Assembly: GCA_036346275.1 (NCBI GenBank)
Contig: CM070713.1
Coordinates: forward strand, 60,569,567 to 60,633,566
Direction: 5' to 3'
Origin: Otatea glauca
Lineage: Eukaryota; Streptophyta; Magnoliopsida; Poales; Poaceae
Length of the DNA: 64,000 nucleotides
The notes under the pieces were generated by a model, which did not search any database, had not been told where the DNA came from, and worked only from the letters and a program-made list of their open reading frames with translations. The position numbers and the translations under genes were made by a program. Shown piece by piece: positions 21,930 through 32,554 of the stretch. Position 1 is the stretch's first letter, and the number at the start of each line of letters is the position of its first letter.

Positions 21930-23010
21930 TTTTTTTTTCGGCCGACACGGCCTCTTGGGCCTCCCCATGCGGCCCATAAAGCAAGGCGGCTAGGGTTTTC
22001 AACCCTAGCCGCCAGCATCCTCACTCGCTTGCAGTGCGGTGGCGGTGGTGTCAGGGCACCTCGGCGTCACGGGAGGCTAAGCGACGGTGGTTGGGGGCGG
22101 ACGGACGCGCTGCTGGTCGGGCCACACGGCGGCGGGCTACGTGCCAAGCCCATTCAACGGGCGGGGGGTGTGGGCTGCATCGCATGAAAGCTTTTTTTGG
22201 CGGCGGCTTCGGGCCGAGACGGTGAGCAGGCGGCAGGGGGGCTTCGAGCCGTGCCACGCGGCGGCGCAGCGAGGCCGAGTCCGTCGGCGGTGGGTGGTTT
22301 CGAGCCGTGCGCGGCGGTGAGCAAAGCGAGGCGAGCAAAACGAGGCGGCGACGGCTTCGAGCCGGCGGCGGAGCTGTGTGGGCGGCGATCGGAAATCGGG
22401 GGCCATGGCGCTGGCAGACGCACGGCGGAGAGGGCCTCCTCTTCGAGCGAAGGACGGTCTTTGCGGCGCACGCCGCCAAGATACACCGCCGCCGCTCGGG
22501 CGTCGCTTTCTTGGCGCCGAGAGGCGCAGCCGCCGCTTCTTCTTCGAGTGTGGCGCTTGCTGGGGTCGGGGGGCGGCCGGCTTCTTGCGGGCGCAAGGCG
22601 ACGGTGCCGAGCACGGTGGCGGCGCGCGAGGCCGACGGCGGTGACGGCGACAGGTCAAGGCCAGGCGGGCGTCTTGGTCGGGCTTCAAGCCGTGGGCCGT
22701 GGGCTTCGTCGGCCAGGAAAAACGGCTTTCGCGGTAGCGTTTATCGCGCTACCGGCGGGCACGGCCAGCGAGGGTTTCATGCGCGCCGGCGACCTCGTCG
22801 CTCTTCGTGCGCAGAAACCGAGGAGACGCCCCCCGTTATTATTTTATTTTTTGTATGCAAAGTTAATTCATGTATTGTGGCTTCGTGCCGGGACGCTTCG
22901 AGCGTTCTTCGCGTAGCTTCGTGCCACGTAGGATACATGCATGCATAGAAAAGAACGATTAGATTCAAACGCTAATCCCACCTTTTCTCACCTTTCCAAT
23001 CTGATCTCCG
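21930..23010 (-). other. GC-rich untranslated leader of the copia element
   Basis: About 1 kb between the primer-binding region and gag is strongly GC-rich, unlike the AT-rich rest of the element. It repeats GGCTTCGAGCC, a short hairpin-forming palindrome, in exact or near-exact form several times between 22230 and 22700. All six frames are largely open because of base composition; none has a recognisable product. Confidence 0.6.
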
Positions 23011-23032
23011 GTAGAGCTTCGTGCTGATAACG
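23011..23032 (-). promoter_or_regulatory. copia primer-binding region
   Basis: On the minus strand, directly after the 5' LTR, the sequence reads CGTTATCAGCACGAAGCTCT. This run is typical next to plant copia 5' LTRs and partly matches the initiator-Met tRNA 3' end complement. Confidence 0.6.
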
Positions 23033-23250
23033 TGTTGAGGAACCTCGCTATCGAATAGTCCGGGGTTCCCGAACAGATCTGAAGTGGAGAACAGAAAGAG
23101 AGAGAGACACGTGTTTAGGGAGCGAAAGCGGAAATTCTTTATTGCTAATGAATTCGTACATAGGGGACCCTCCTTCTTTTATAGCGCTCTCTAGGGTTTC
23201 AGCATAAGGGACCACATGGGCCTTCGGTGGGCTTTCAGGGTTTCTCAACA
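23033..23250 (-). repeat. copia 5' LTR
   Basis: 218 bp, TGTTGAGGAAC ... TTTCTCAACA on the plus strand, followed by the GTTTT target duplication (23251-23255). Confidence 0.95.
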
Positions 23251-23255
23251 GTTTT

Positions 23256-24140
23256 CTTCCACAAGAATTTACACACTACAAAAGTGTGAGATTTTTTTTT
23301 CGCACGTTTATTTTAGGAAGCTCTTTATATGCATTATCGTGTTATGTTTTCATCTATGTCCAAACGGCTGCTAGAGCGCGAACTAACACGCAACCATAAA
23401 TTTGTATTTTTGTGTTACTGCGTCACGTTTGTTCTAGAAACTCTTACGACACAAGAATCGCTAAAAATCTAGTGTGATGTTCAGTTAAATATTTCATCAA
23501 GTATATGAGAGCAGTTGATCTATAAAAATCTAGATATTTTGTATGACAATCATGGATGTTTTAGAGAAGACAACTTTTGCTACTCTACAAAAATTGGACA
23601 TTATATATTAGAATTTGCCTGATACACGAAACACTCCATTGCTTGTTCTGTCTCTTCCACTGTTTCAATATTGTTTTGAGATTCTTCGAACTTCATTAAC
23701 ACATAAATGCAACAATTTTATGTCTTTATAATCTTATTTAGAGACGGCTCTATCTCTTACATTGTTTTATCTCTTGTAATCTTTTTTCCGTTGTTCCAAA
23801 TTTGATTTGAGAGTTTTATAACTTAGATAATGAACAAATATGTCTTTCTCACAACATCATTTAATAGTTGAGTTGTTGATACTTGACCTATGTCAAAGTT
23901 AACAATTTTATAAATAAATATACGAAGGATTGAAATTTGAAGATAAGTAATTTCATCTACCAACAATTGTTTACAGTAAAACATTATGTCAATCTAATTC
24001 ATCACTATAAGTTAAAAAACATATGTAACGAATAATTTTATCAAATGCTATATATCTTGAAAACAAAGCTATTTCTCACCTAAGTCGATAGATTATAGAT
24101 GAATAGACAAACTATCTTGATGACTTGGTAGATGTTGTAA
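23256..24140. other. AT-rich stretch with one arm of a distant inverted repeat
   Basis: No gene was recognised. The part 23587-23815 is a diverged reverse complement of 27316-27535. Confidence 0.5.
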
Positions 24141-24490
24141 AAGTAGAGTAGGCCATGACACAACAATAGTTATCCCACACCACCAGCTCGTCAAAGTTGT
24201 AGATATCACACTTGTGGTTGTACACCTTGCCCTAGAAAACCTCTAACTCCATGTAGCTAAATGTGTGCCGTGTCGTCATCCTACGCCTTCACAAGCGCCA
24301 TGTCGAAGTTATTGATCTTGAGCATCTTCTTCATCTTCACGTCGTGGTACATGATCTTTTTTAGTGTAGGTAGCTTAACCCGTCGATCACAAGCTGGACA
24401 ACCTTCATGTATGGTCACTTCTTTTCATGGTGTTGCACAAGAGCATATTAAGGGTGTTGCCATGCTAGAACTCTACCATCACCACAAAAG
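24140..24490 (-). pseudogene. Raf-like protein kinase pseudogene fragment
   Basis: Minus-strand reading gives VVMVEF*HGNTL near 24480, then, after a frame change, VVQLVIDGLSYLH*KKIMYHDVK. Next comes a degraded activation-loop region (KINNFDMALVKA), and YMELEVF*GKVYNHKCDIYN followed by DNYCCVMAYS. Order and wording match subdomains V to IX of plant Raf-like MAPKKK/dual-specificity kinases: SYLH-KK before the catalytic-loop Asp, and GK-YN-KCD-Y after APE. The catalytic HRD reads YHD, DFG reads NFD and APE is lost; stops interrupt. It is a dead fragment with no kinase ends recognised, probably captured or duplicated long ago. Confidence 0.7.
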
Positions 24491-25352
24491 GTTAGTTTGG
24501 CACTACAGCACCGGGGCTCAAATCTTTCGGATTTCAGATCATGGAGCACTCATTTGGCACGATGGCGCTGGAGCACTTATCATTAGTTTTCGAGATCTTC
24601 AACCGAGACTTCAATCAACATGCCCACAAACTACATACATACATGTACAACCAACTTCGTACAAATCAACATGCAATATGATGACAATTTCTTTCATACC
24701 TTGGTGACATTAGGGTGATCAAGCTTATGTTAAATGTGACCTCCTCGAAGGGTGGGTGCTTTGTTGTTATCCTCTGCACCTCTGTTACCGGTTCAACAAC
24801 TTCATTGCATCATACGAAATGTATTGAAGTTGAAGTACTATCACAATGATGATTGTGGCAGAAGCTACATTTTTTCAAATCTAATGGTCACAAATTTCAT
24901 GTTATCAACTAGGATCAATAATAAAAATGATGAGTAGATTTATATGTTCACAAATGATGGAAAATTTCGTGTTGTCAACTGATCATGGATATGTATATTG
25001 TATGGGCTAGTTGTAAAAAATATTATACTTTCATAAATTTGACAAGGAGATGACTATGGTATTAATTAAAAAAGTTTCTCAAGTCTTTCCCAGTCTAATA
25101 TTTTTCAACTTCTCGCACTAAAAAAAGTAGTAATGGTGGAAAACATTATATGAAGTGCATAAAATAAAAAGGCATGAAATATAATCAATATTATTTTATA
25201 GTTGTATCACAAAAATAATAATGGTAAAAAATGCATCTTATATATCATAAACAATCAAAATCATCAAATGTTTTTACCGGAGGGAGTATCATTCTTTGGT
25301 TAGTGCTAAAAAATTTGATGTCCGTGTTGTGAAATACTCTATTCCATATATG
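24491..25352. other. AT-rich intergenic stretch
   Basis: No coding sequence was recognised. A single Stowaway-like terminus (CCGGAGGGAGTAT, near 25275-25290) is present without a visible partner end. The left part may hold more of the kinase pseudogene beyond recognition. Confidence 0.4.
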
Positions 25353-25592
25353 TGTTGACACTTTTTAAATGGACTCTTATAAGGTTCCTAATTAAGACTT
25401 AGAGTCCCAGTAGAATACTCTAGGATCTGGTTTTCTTCTCCAGCAAACTCCCATTCTCTCCTATATATAAGTGGGGACGTAGGGGTACATTGTACACACA
25501 CCAGGAAATATCAATAAATATGAGAGAGCTGTGGATCTACATCTTATGTCTCTGTTCTAATTTCATGTCTATGCGATCTTGATTGGTCAACA
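25353..25592 (+). repeat. copia-type LTR of a second, truncated element
   Basis: 240 bp beginning TGTTGACAC and ending GGTCAACA, with CTATATATAAG (about 25461-25471) as TATA box and CAATAAATATG (about 25512) as poly(A)-like signal, all in plus orientation. The sequence after the LTR, ATGTTATCACCATGAGAG, resembles a copia primer-binding region, so this is a 5' LTR and not a solo LTR. It is a different family from the 16380 element. Confidence 0.75.
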
Positions 25593-26880
25593 ATGGCCTT
25601 GATACATAACATGTTATCACCATGAGAGTGCTCCCGAGTGAAGAAGGTCGTTCACGCTTCAAAGGTTGTTGCTTAATCTTTTTTCGTCAATTTAGTTGCT
25701 GGATTTATTTGGTCTCTCCCCAATTTTCTATTCTTCTAATATGGCTGATGTCTCACCATGGGTGGGATTAGTATTGACCAAACCTCGGCTATCGTATCAT
25801 GCCTTGAAGAGATCAATGTTGTTTCATGCCTTGGCATGAGTCAAGTTCTTTGGCCATCGATTCATGCCTTGGCATGATCGGTGTTTATGTCGCGCATTAG
25901 CATGGCCACCTCATAGATCTAGGCATCGGGCACCGCTATGGTGCCACTAAATCGATGCACCAATCGTCGGACCACGACATGGCATGATCGATGTCGTGTC
26001 GTGCCTTGTGTATCATCACTGGTTGGTCGACAGGACACACCATATGCGTGCCACCATCGTGTGCCTCACCGTGGTGAGGATGCCGAAATACCATCAAGAC
26101 CATGCCATGGTGTGGCTTGCCAGAGGCCTTTGCACTGTGAGAGCGGACAGGATGTTGTGCCTTGAACATGGGATATCACCGACGATCTCACTGTGGCGAG
26201 ACGCCAAACATCAACATCGTCAATCCGCCAAGCCGGTAGAATCCGGGACACTATCACCTTCATGTGCGGGACGTGGTCGAGTGTTGTGGTCAACGCACCG
26301 TGCATGCGCCCTGCAGGAACCCCGCCGTGTCATGAGCACTAGTCAATTGGATCGACATCATCTGTTTCCTAGCTATGTACGGGTGCCAAGACATTGCTAT
26401 CTTGTTCCACCGAGGGAGAATGCTGGCGGGTCATCATCGTGCTGCCATGCCTAAGCATACGGGGCGACACCACCATTTCCACGTAACGAACGCAAGAATG
26501 GGATGCCGCCACACGCTGTCGACTAGGGACAATGTCGTGTCGCCACTAGTTGCTGCCATGAGGAGTAGGAGCCAAGGTCAGGGTCGCATGAGGCTGCCAA
26601 TAGGATCGGTGATCGGGACTCACCGTCGAGAACCATCGATCGATGGATGCCAGGGAAAGTAGGAAGTAGCCACGTCGCACCATGACAAGAGGGCCAATAG
26701 GCTCACCGCTGACCGCGCCAAGAGGAGCACGTAGAGATGGGGGCACGAGACGACGCCGGTGACGAGTTATGTAGGTCACCGCCTTTGTTGAGACCTCAGG
26801 CCACCGATTTGAAGCGTGCTAGATCACCGCCACCATCTAATCGAGCCAAGCTCGAATTGGATCCATAACTGGTCTGGTAA
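25593..26880 (+). other. leader of the truncated copia element
   Basis: GC-richer than its surroundings, with repeated CATGCCTTGGCATG palindromes between 25800 and 25990. Open frames exist in several phases (for example 25984-26454) but have no family resemblance. No gag, pol or second LTR follows, so the element is cut off after its leader. Confidence 0.55.
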
Positions 26881-27497
26881 CGAGCAGAGCGGGTGGGTAG
26901 GTTAGAGTCTGTTCTGGAATCGTGAACCAAATCATGTTTGAACTGGTTTTGGTGGCAATTTTGCATATTGACCTTCGTAAACTTGTTGGATTACATATAG
27001 GCCCTTATAACATTAACAATAGGCCCTTTGGGTTGCATATTTTGCTTAAAAGATCTTGGAACCTCTGGATTTGGGTTTCGAGGGTTTCCACCTTATCAAA
27101 TTTACTATTTTAAACCTTGAAAAGTTTTTGGTTATTATATTTAAGTCTTTTAGGCTTTGTTTAATTACCAGAATTTTTTCTACTATTTTTATTCATAGAA
27201 ATTGATTCCATGTCATAAAATTTCAAAAAATTGCTGGAAATTAATATTTACTATGTTAGTACTTAGTACATTGAATTACTACCGTCATGGTATCTTTGTT
27301 GAGCCAACCATGGTATCAAATTTGGAACAATGGAAACAAACAAGTCAATGGCTGAGATATAACCATCTCTAAAATAAAATTAAGAATACATAAAACTATA
27401 GCATTTATGTGTTATTTAAGTTAGAAGAATCTCAAAACAGTATGGAATCAGTTGATGAGATAGAACAATCAATTGTATGTTTCTTGTATTAGGCAAG
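26881..27497. other. AT-rich stretch with second arm of an inverted repeat
   Basis: 27316-27535 pairs with 23587-23815 in opposite orientation. No gene was recognised. Confidence 0.5.
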
Positions 27498-27731
27498 CTC
27501 TAATATATAATGTTGAATTTTTGTAGAATAACATATATATTTATTCACAAAGTGCTTACGACCTTAATAAATTTTACTCACAACTAATATTGGAGCTTTG
27601 CTCAGAATTTAGCACTCTAATATATCATGTTGAATTTTTGTAGAATAACATATATATTTATTCACAAAGTGCTTACTACCTTAATAAAGTTTACTCACAA
27701 CTAATATTGGAACTTTGCTCAGAATTTAGCA
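27498..27731. repeat. 117-bp tandem duplication
   Basis: 27498-27614 and 27615-27731 are direct neighbours beginning CTCTAATATAT and ending in GCTCAGAATTTAGCA. They differ at only a few positions, so the duplication is fairly young. The unit is AT-rich and non-coding. Confidence 0.9.
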
Positions 27732-27808
27732 TCACCAGTTTGTCTCGTGTCATTTTTTAATTATTCTTTACACACTAGCAACATGTGGAAGTGGCACGTC
27801 CTTATTGT

Positions 27809-28227
27809 TTTTTTTAAATAAACGGCGGGAGCTCTACCATGCATTAAAGACGGGAGAAGTCTGGTACAACACTGAAATAATACAGTCTGGTATAGTACGG
27901 ATAAGATAAAGATGTACAGATCAAGCTATAATAGAATGTCCGCTAACACAATATGGAATTAAAGAGAACCCCACGTCCTGACACTAGCTAGTTAAGATTC
28001 AACCACCGCATCGAGAAGTGTATAAAACATATGGGATCCTTCTTTTATCTGGGCTTTAACAATGTGTTCTTCATCCTGTCAGAAGACCACCTGCCAGTGG
28101 GCCTCCTGCTGAAGTGTGTTCATCACAGCAAGAAGGCACCTGAAAAATCCTGGAGCTAACGAGTTTGAATCCTGTAAATCCCTGCTCTTCCACGCCTGTG
28201 GCCAAAGGTTCATCAATGGATGTAACG
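27809..28227 (-). mobile_element. 5'-truncated LINE insertion with 14-bp target duplication
   Basis: CACGTCCTTATTGT occurs at 27795-27808 and again at 28228-28241. The insert starts with a T-run and AAACGGCGGGAGCTCT, which on the minus strand is the 3' end of a grass LINE with its poly(A). A long, variable-length target duplication plus poly(A) at one end shows target-primed reverse transcription. Only about 400 bp are present and no protein remains. Confidence 0.8.
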
Positions 28228-28241
28228 CACGTCCTTATTGT

Positions 28242-31200
28242 AACTTTGTCTACCCCACAAGTTCTTTTTTTTTGTCAATTAACTTAGGGTTTGCTGCTCG
28301 GTAATCTATACACGAATCACTGTCTTTATCTACATTGAAACAACATTTATGTGGATAAGTTATAATGTTCGATCATCTGCTAAGACAGCTACAAGACAAA
28401 TCTTCCAGCCAAGTTCAATTTCTAGGAGATCTTCCATGTGAATTCTATGTGCCAAAGACTAGGCATTCTGAAAATTTTCTGAAAATTATGTGACAAAAGA
28501 AAAATGTGCATAATCGAATTTGACGATTATAAATTGCGATCAGACCGTTTGAAATACAGAAAAAAAATTCCCGTATTCATGTGGTGGTGTGATCCCTTCT
28601 GACGATCCCTCATGGCGTCGGGGTTGTACTAGATGTTTTGCGACTATTAATTATTCCCTGCCTTTTGGGGTTCGTCTAATGCACTCAGGGAGGCAGACCT
28701 GAACGGAACCAATCTAACACAAACTCTCCCTTGATGAATGTGTGCTTTCCGCTTTGCATGGTTTTCTTTAACGATCTAGCAACGTTGGGCGACATGCGGG
28801 AATCTTGGTCTGGCCCTGCTCTAAATTAACCTCCCCTTTTTCTTCGAGCTATGCATGCTCTGAATTGACTGAACATATACCTGAAATTGTCACAAACGGA
28901 TTCTACTACAAAATCCAACTCAACTGATCGTGTACTCTAGTAGGATGTGGGTCGATTCCCCATCGATACCAAAACAGGCATGCCCCCAACAGTGACAACA
29001 CATACGAAGGCTTGCAACCTCTTTGATAATCCTCGCGACTTCACCGTGTTCTCGTAGGAATATAAACACAAACCCTACACAAGATTCTGGTCAGTATTCG
29101 TCTCTAGCCCTCCTCTTTTATCGACGCCGTCGAGGTACGCTGCAAACAACACACATCCCCTGTTTCTTTCTAGCTTGTGTCCTGTACCTAATTCTTTTCG
29201 GTTAGCATCAACTGCAATTACTTCGATCAATAATAACTACTACGATGGAGGAGGGCCAGCGTTGAGTGGCACAGAGGGGAGAAAACAGCCAGAGAAGATG
29301 AAATGGTTGTTTTCTTCCCCATTTAACCTTGATTATACCGCTGAAGCCCTTGAAGGAAAGAAAGGGGGGGAAAAAACTTTTTGAGGCATCTCTTTTCAAG
29401 AACAGCGTGTTTCCTCACCTTGTTGCTTCTTCGTTAAATTTCCCCTTTTCTTTCTCTCTCCCCGCTTTGAAAGATTTTTTTTCTTGTGGGGTCATGATTC
29501 GCGACTAGAAGTTTTAACCTTGTTTCTTGCCTTCTTGTGGGGAAGAAGACGAGGGACTAGACAGGGGAATTGAGAAACGAACCTGATTTGGTTCGTGGTA
29601 AGTGGAGTGGAATTAACAATGTTGGGGGAAATCTATGGTTGTTTTGATTCTAATGTAGCTATTTTTCTCTTTCCTTGATCTGGATGAAGCTGAATCCGAT
29701 CGGGTAATCGTGTTTCATCAGGCTCGCTTGGTCCGAGTCGTTACGGAAGAATGCTTGTTTTAATCTTCTTAGCCTTTCAATATTCTTCTTCTGTTTGTTC
29801 ATCGCATAATGCATGCTTTTGCTTTTGCGGTCATAATGCTGCCTCTTGTTCTGTTGCCATTCTTGTCTTTACGGATCATCTCTCTTGCTCATCAGGTCTT
29901 GCTTGCAAGAAAGGTCGTAGCAATTTTGAAGTTCATTAATCAAATTTTCTTCTTTGAAAAGATTCGGTTGAATCATGATGTTTTGATGAGGAAAGAGCGC
30001 AGGGCTTAAGATAAATGTGAAGAAATGAATTAAATCTAGAGTTAGTAGACGCGCTTAATTTAATCATAGGCAATGATCCTTAATTACATCAGGTTGTTCC
30101 TTGAATTTCTCTGTCGCTTCAAGCTGGGTGCGGGAATATCTGCCTCTACTATGTTGCTGCTCAGTCCTGTCTCTTGTTCCATTCCCTGTATCACTTAATG
30201 CTGTTACCTTTCCTCTCATTGACATTTTGAACTCCTCTTATTTTCTTTGGTAAATCTACTGTACTAAATGATCTGACAGACCCATTTGGGACTTGTCTCT
30301 CTGTATCTCTTTTGAGTTCGAAAGATTTGTGCTTTTCACCTATGTCCGGTTATTTGATAAAAACCAATGCTTGCAATTAAAGCAGGTGACATATTGTCGT
30401 TTCTCATGAGGTCATACAAGCATGCATTTATGTTGATCATTTAATTTTCGATCAACGATTGGTTAAATATTTTTTTCTAGAAATTTGTCAGGAGTTGAAA
30501 ATAAAGAAAATAGTAGAGAGTTGTAAATTTGAAACACGTCAGTCGCCAAATTAGCATATTACTTCAGATTTATCTTGGAGATTTAATGGAGAGGTATGGT
30601 TATCATTATCCATTCTTGAAAAATAGCAATCATGCGTTTTTGAGAAGCACACGGACGAAAGTAGAGGGAGAAGTGTAAAATAGATGGTTGAATACTTGAA
30701 TTGTTTGTTTCATGGTATATCAGAACAAGATCACTTTGTTATGGAAGTTCTTATTTTGAAGGAAACACTTTGTTATGGACATCATGTGTGATAAATATGT
30801 TCTTTCTAAAATGTCATCCTAAACTTGTACTATAGTTTTTTTTGTATGTTGTAGTTCGCCCTTATAATTTGGAAATTCATTTCTTTTAACATTTTCCCAA
30901 ATAACAGAGGCATGCGTTTCTTCCTTTCTTAGTCTAATTTTGGGGCACCAACATGTTCCCCTTCCCCGGTTCCCAAGTTTCTGACTTTTTCCATGCTCTC
31001 TGAATTCTTACGGCTGCAAAGGGGTTAGGTAGTGACCGTCTCTCATGAATTTTCCTTGTGAGCAATTCCTGGTGGCTTCTTCTCTCGCCACCTTTCTGGA
31101 TATCTAAACAGAGCAAGGTGGCCAAATTTGGTTTCCCTTTTCTTCCTTTTTATTTATCTTTTTTAATACTCGTAACAGCATTCAGAAAGGCCTCATCCTT

Positions 31201-31378
31201 AACCAACCTTGTAATCTTCTGTACTGACCACTTGGCCCCTTGCTGCATTACACGGCCTCTTTTCTCTGATGCACATGCTGACATCTGTTGCTTCTAGACA
31301 TGCTCCAAGAATCAGTTTCTTTTTGCCTTTCCATATATACATCCACATCATTGGCTCTGACCTTTTGTCATATGCAAG
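28242..31378. other. intergenic / possible 5' part of the PsbQ-like gene
   Basis: About 3.1 kb of AT-rich sequence. A GC-rich exon with a transit peptide would be expected for the gene at 31.4 kb but none was recognised. GTCGAG|GTACGC near 29134 could be a splice donor of a non-coding 5' exon. Short frames (for example 29751-29939, 29809-30009, 31058-31297) lack family features. Confidence 0.4.
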
Positions 31379-31407
31379 TAGGGCCAAGAGAACTGCACGA
31401 AGAAGCT

Positions 31408-32554
31408 ATGGATCGAGCGATGGAGTTGAAGGGGTGCGTTTGCAGGATCAAGAACTGCGCTGTCGAACTTTTGTCGATGGAGGAGGATCTGGTGACTGAT
31501 CTGGACGATGACTCGTCGGACTTGGTCTGGAGGGACCTCCAGCTGAAGGTCACCTTCCTGTACATTGATCTGAGCCGCGTAATCTCCCACAGCGAGAGCG
31601 ATGTGCGCAAGAAGGCGCTCACCCTTCTCGCCAACAAGTTCTTCTACACCATGGATGAGGTGATTGATCGTTTGTCTCCTCCCCCAATCTTATCTAACTT
31701 TTCTTGCAAGCATGTCTTTGTTCATTGGAAACCAAGATGATAAATTTACCTGTAACAGAAAGACCATGCACAATAAGTTCTTTTACAAAATTCTTACCGA
31801 GGCACCTTGACAGGTGTGCCCATAAAATTTACCCCATCGGGCCCACCTATGAGTCAATCCTAGTGAGACATTGTAGCAATTTTCGACACACACATGGTAG
31901 TGCTGAATCAGCAATTGTTCATTGTTTAGAATTGCCTTCATATCATGTAGCAAATTCAGCAGTCTCTTAATGCGTATGCTATTCCTGGATTCTGACAAAC
32001 ATTGTCCATGGGAAGCTACCTCTACTTCAAATTGCCCTTGTTTTGGCTTTTTTGTGCTATCATTATGGACCACCAGTTCAACTGTTCAAAGCAGTAGTTG
32101 ATGCGAATAATACTCTTGAGAGTTGAGAATCTTCTCAGCCTCACTTACCCACATCATGAGGTCAACAAAGACCAGTTAGATCTTCTAGATGTCTATTAAT
32201 TGCAGATCAATGTTTCACTCCTTTAGCAAGTTGATAAGGTTCTTGGCTAGGATTACCCAATAAATAGATTCCAATTGCGTTTTAGTCCTCTTTGCAATGC
32301 AGCAATTGCGTCAACTAGTCATGGTCAACCATGGAAAACTAAGGTCGGTAGTTTGGTCCTTTTGTTGTATACAATAAACTACAGTTCGTTTTGTGGACTC
32401 CTTTGATGATTAATTTGACTTAAGACTGCTCTTGGACAAATGGCAGCTGGGCGATGCGGTGACAAGCCGAAGCGTCTCCGTCATGAAGGTGCGCTACACC
32501 GACGCCGCTCAGGCTCTCCGCGAGGTCGTCGCCGCCCTTGCGACGTCGCAGTAG
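31408..32554 (+). CDS. PsbQ-like protein (NDH lumenal subunit family), 5' end missing
   Basis: Exons 31408-31659 and 32447-32554 join in frame (GAG|GTGATT donor, GGCAG acceptor) to 119 codons ending TAG. The protein begins MDRAMELKGCVCRIKNCAVE, continues ELLSMEEDLVTDLDDDSSDL and DLQLKVTFLYIDLSRVISHS, and ends ALREVVAALATSQ. This four-helix pattern is that of plant PsbQ-like proteins (PQL/PNSL2-3), lumenal subunits of the chloroplast NDH-PSI supercomplex in cyclic electron flow. Such proteins are made with a plastid/lumen transit peptide. The frame is open upstream to an acceptor-like AG at 31377-31381, so the true exon probably starts there. No upstream exon was recognised, so the gene may be truncated or have a distant first exon. 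The start given is the first ATG of the conserved part. Confidence 0.7.

Larger units (their letters stand above)
16380..23250 (-). mobile_element. Ty1/copia retrotransposon, both LTRs present, coding-dead
   Basis: LTRs at 16380-16598 and 23033-23250 start TGTTGAGG and end CTCAACA. GTTTT precedes the first and follows the second, a 5-bp target duplication. In the element's direction (minus strand) the primer-binding region lies at 23032-23011, a polypurine tract at 16618-16599, and the domains run gag, protease, integrase, RT, RNase H, the Ty1/copia order. Every domain is broken by frameshifts or stops. The LTRs differ at about a dozen positions in about 219 bp (by eye), so the insertion is moderately old. 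It lies beside the LINE fragment. Confidence 0.95.

Noticed and set aside
22051..22948. Long overlapping open frames on both strands in the copia leader
   Set aside because: All six frames are open because of high GC; the products are Arg/Ala/Pro-rich with no domain, and the position is the untranslated leader.
25260..25300. Stowaway MITE ending at GGAGGGAGTA
   Set aside because: Only one terminus is visible; no matching CTCCCTCC end or TA pair at a plausible distance was found.
25936..26454. Cys/His-rich 156-codon frame as a zinc-finger protein
   Set aside because: No regular Cys/His spacing; overlapping frames are open on both strands in the GC-rich leader of a truncated copia element.
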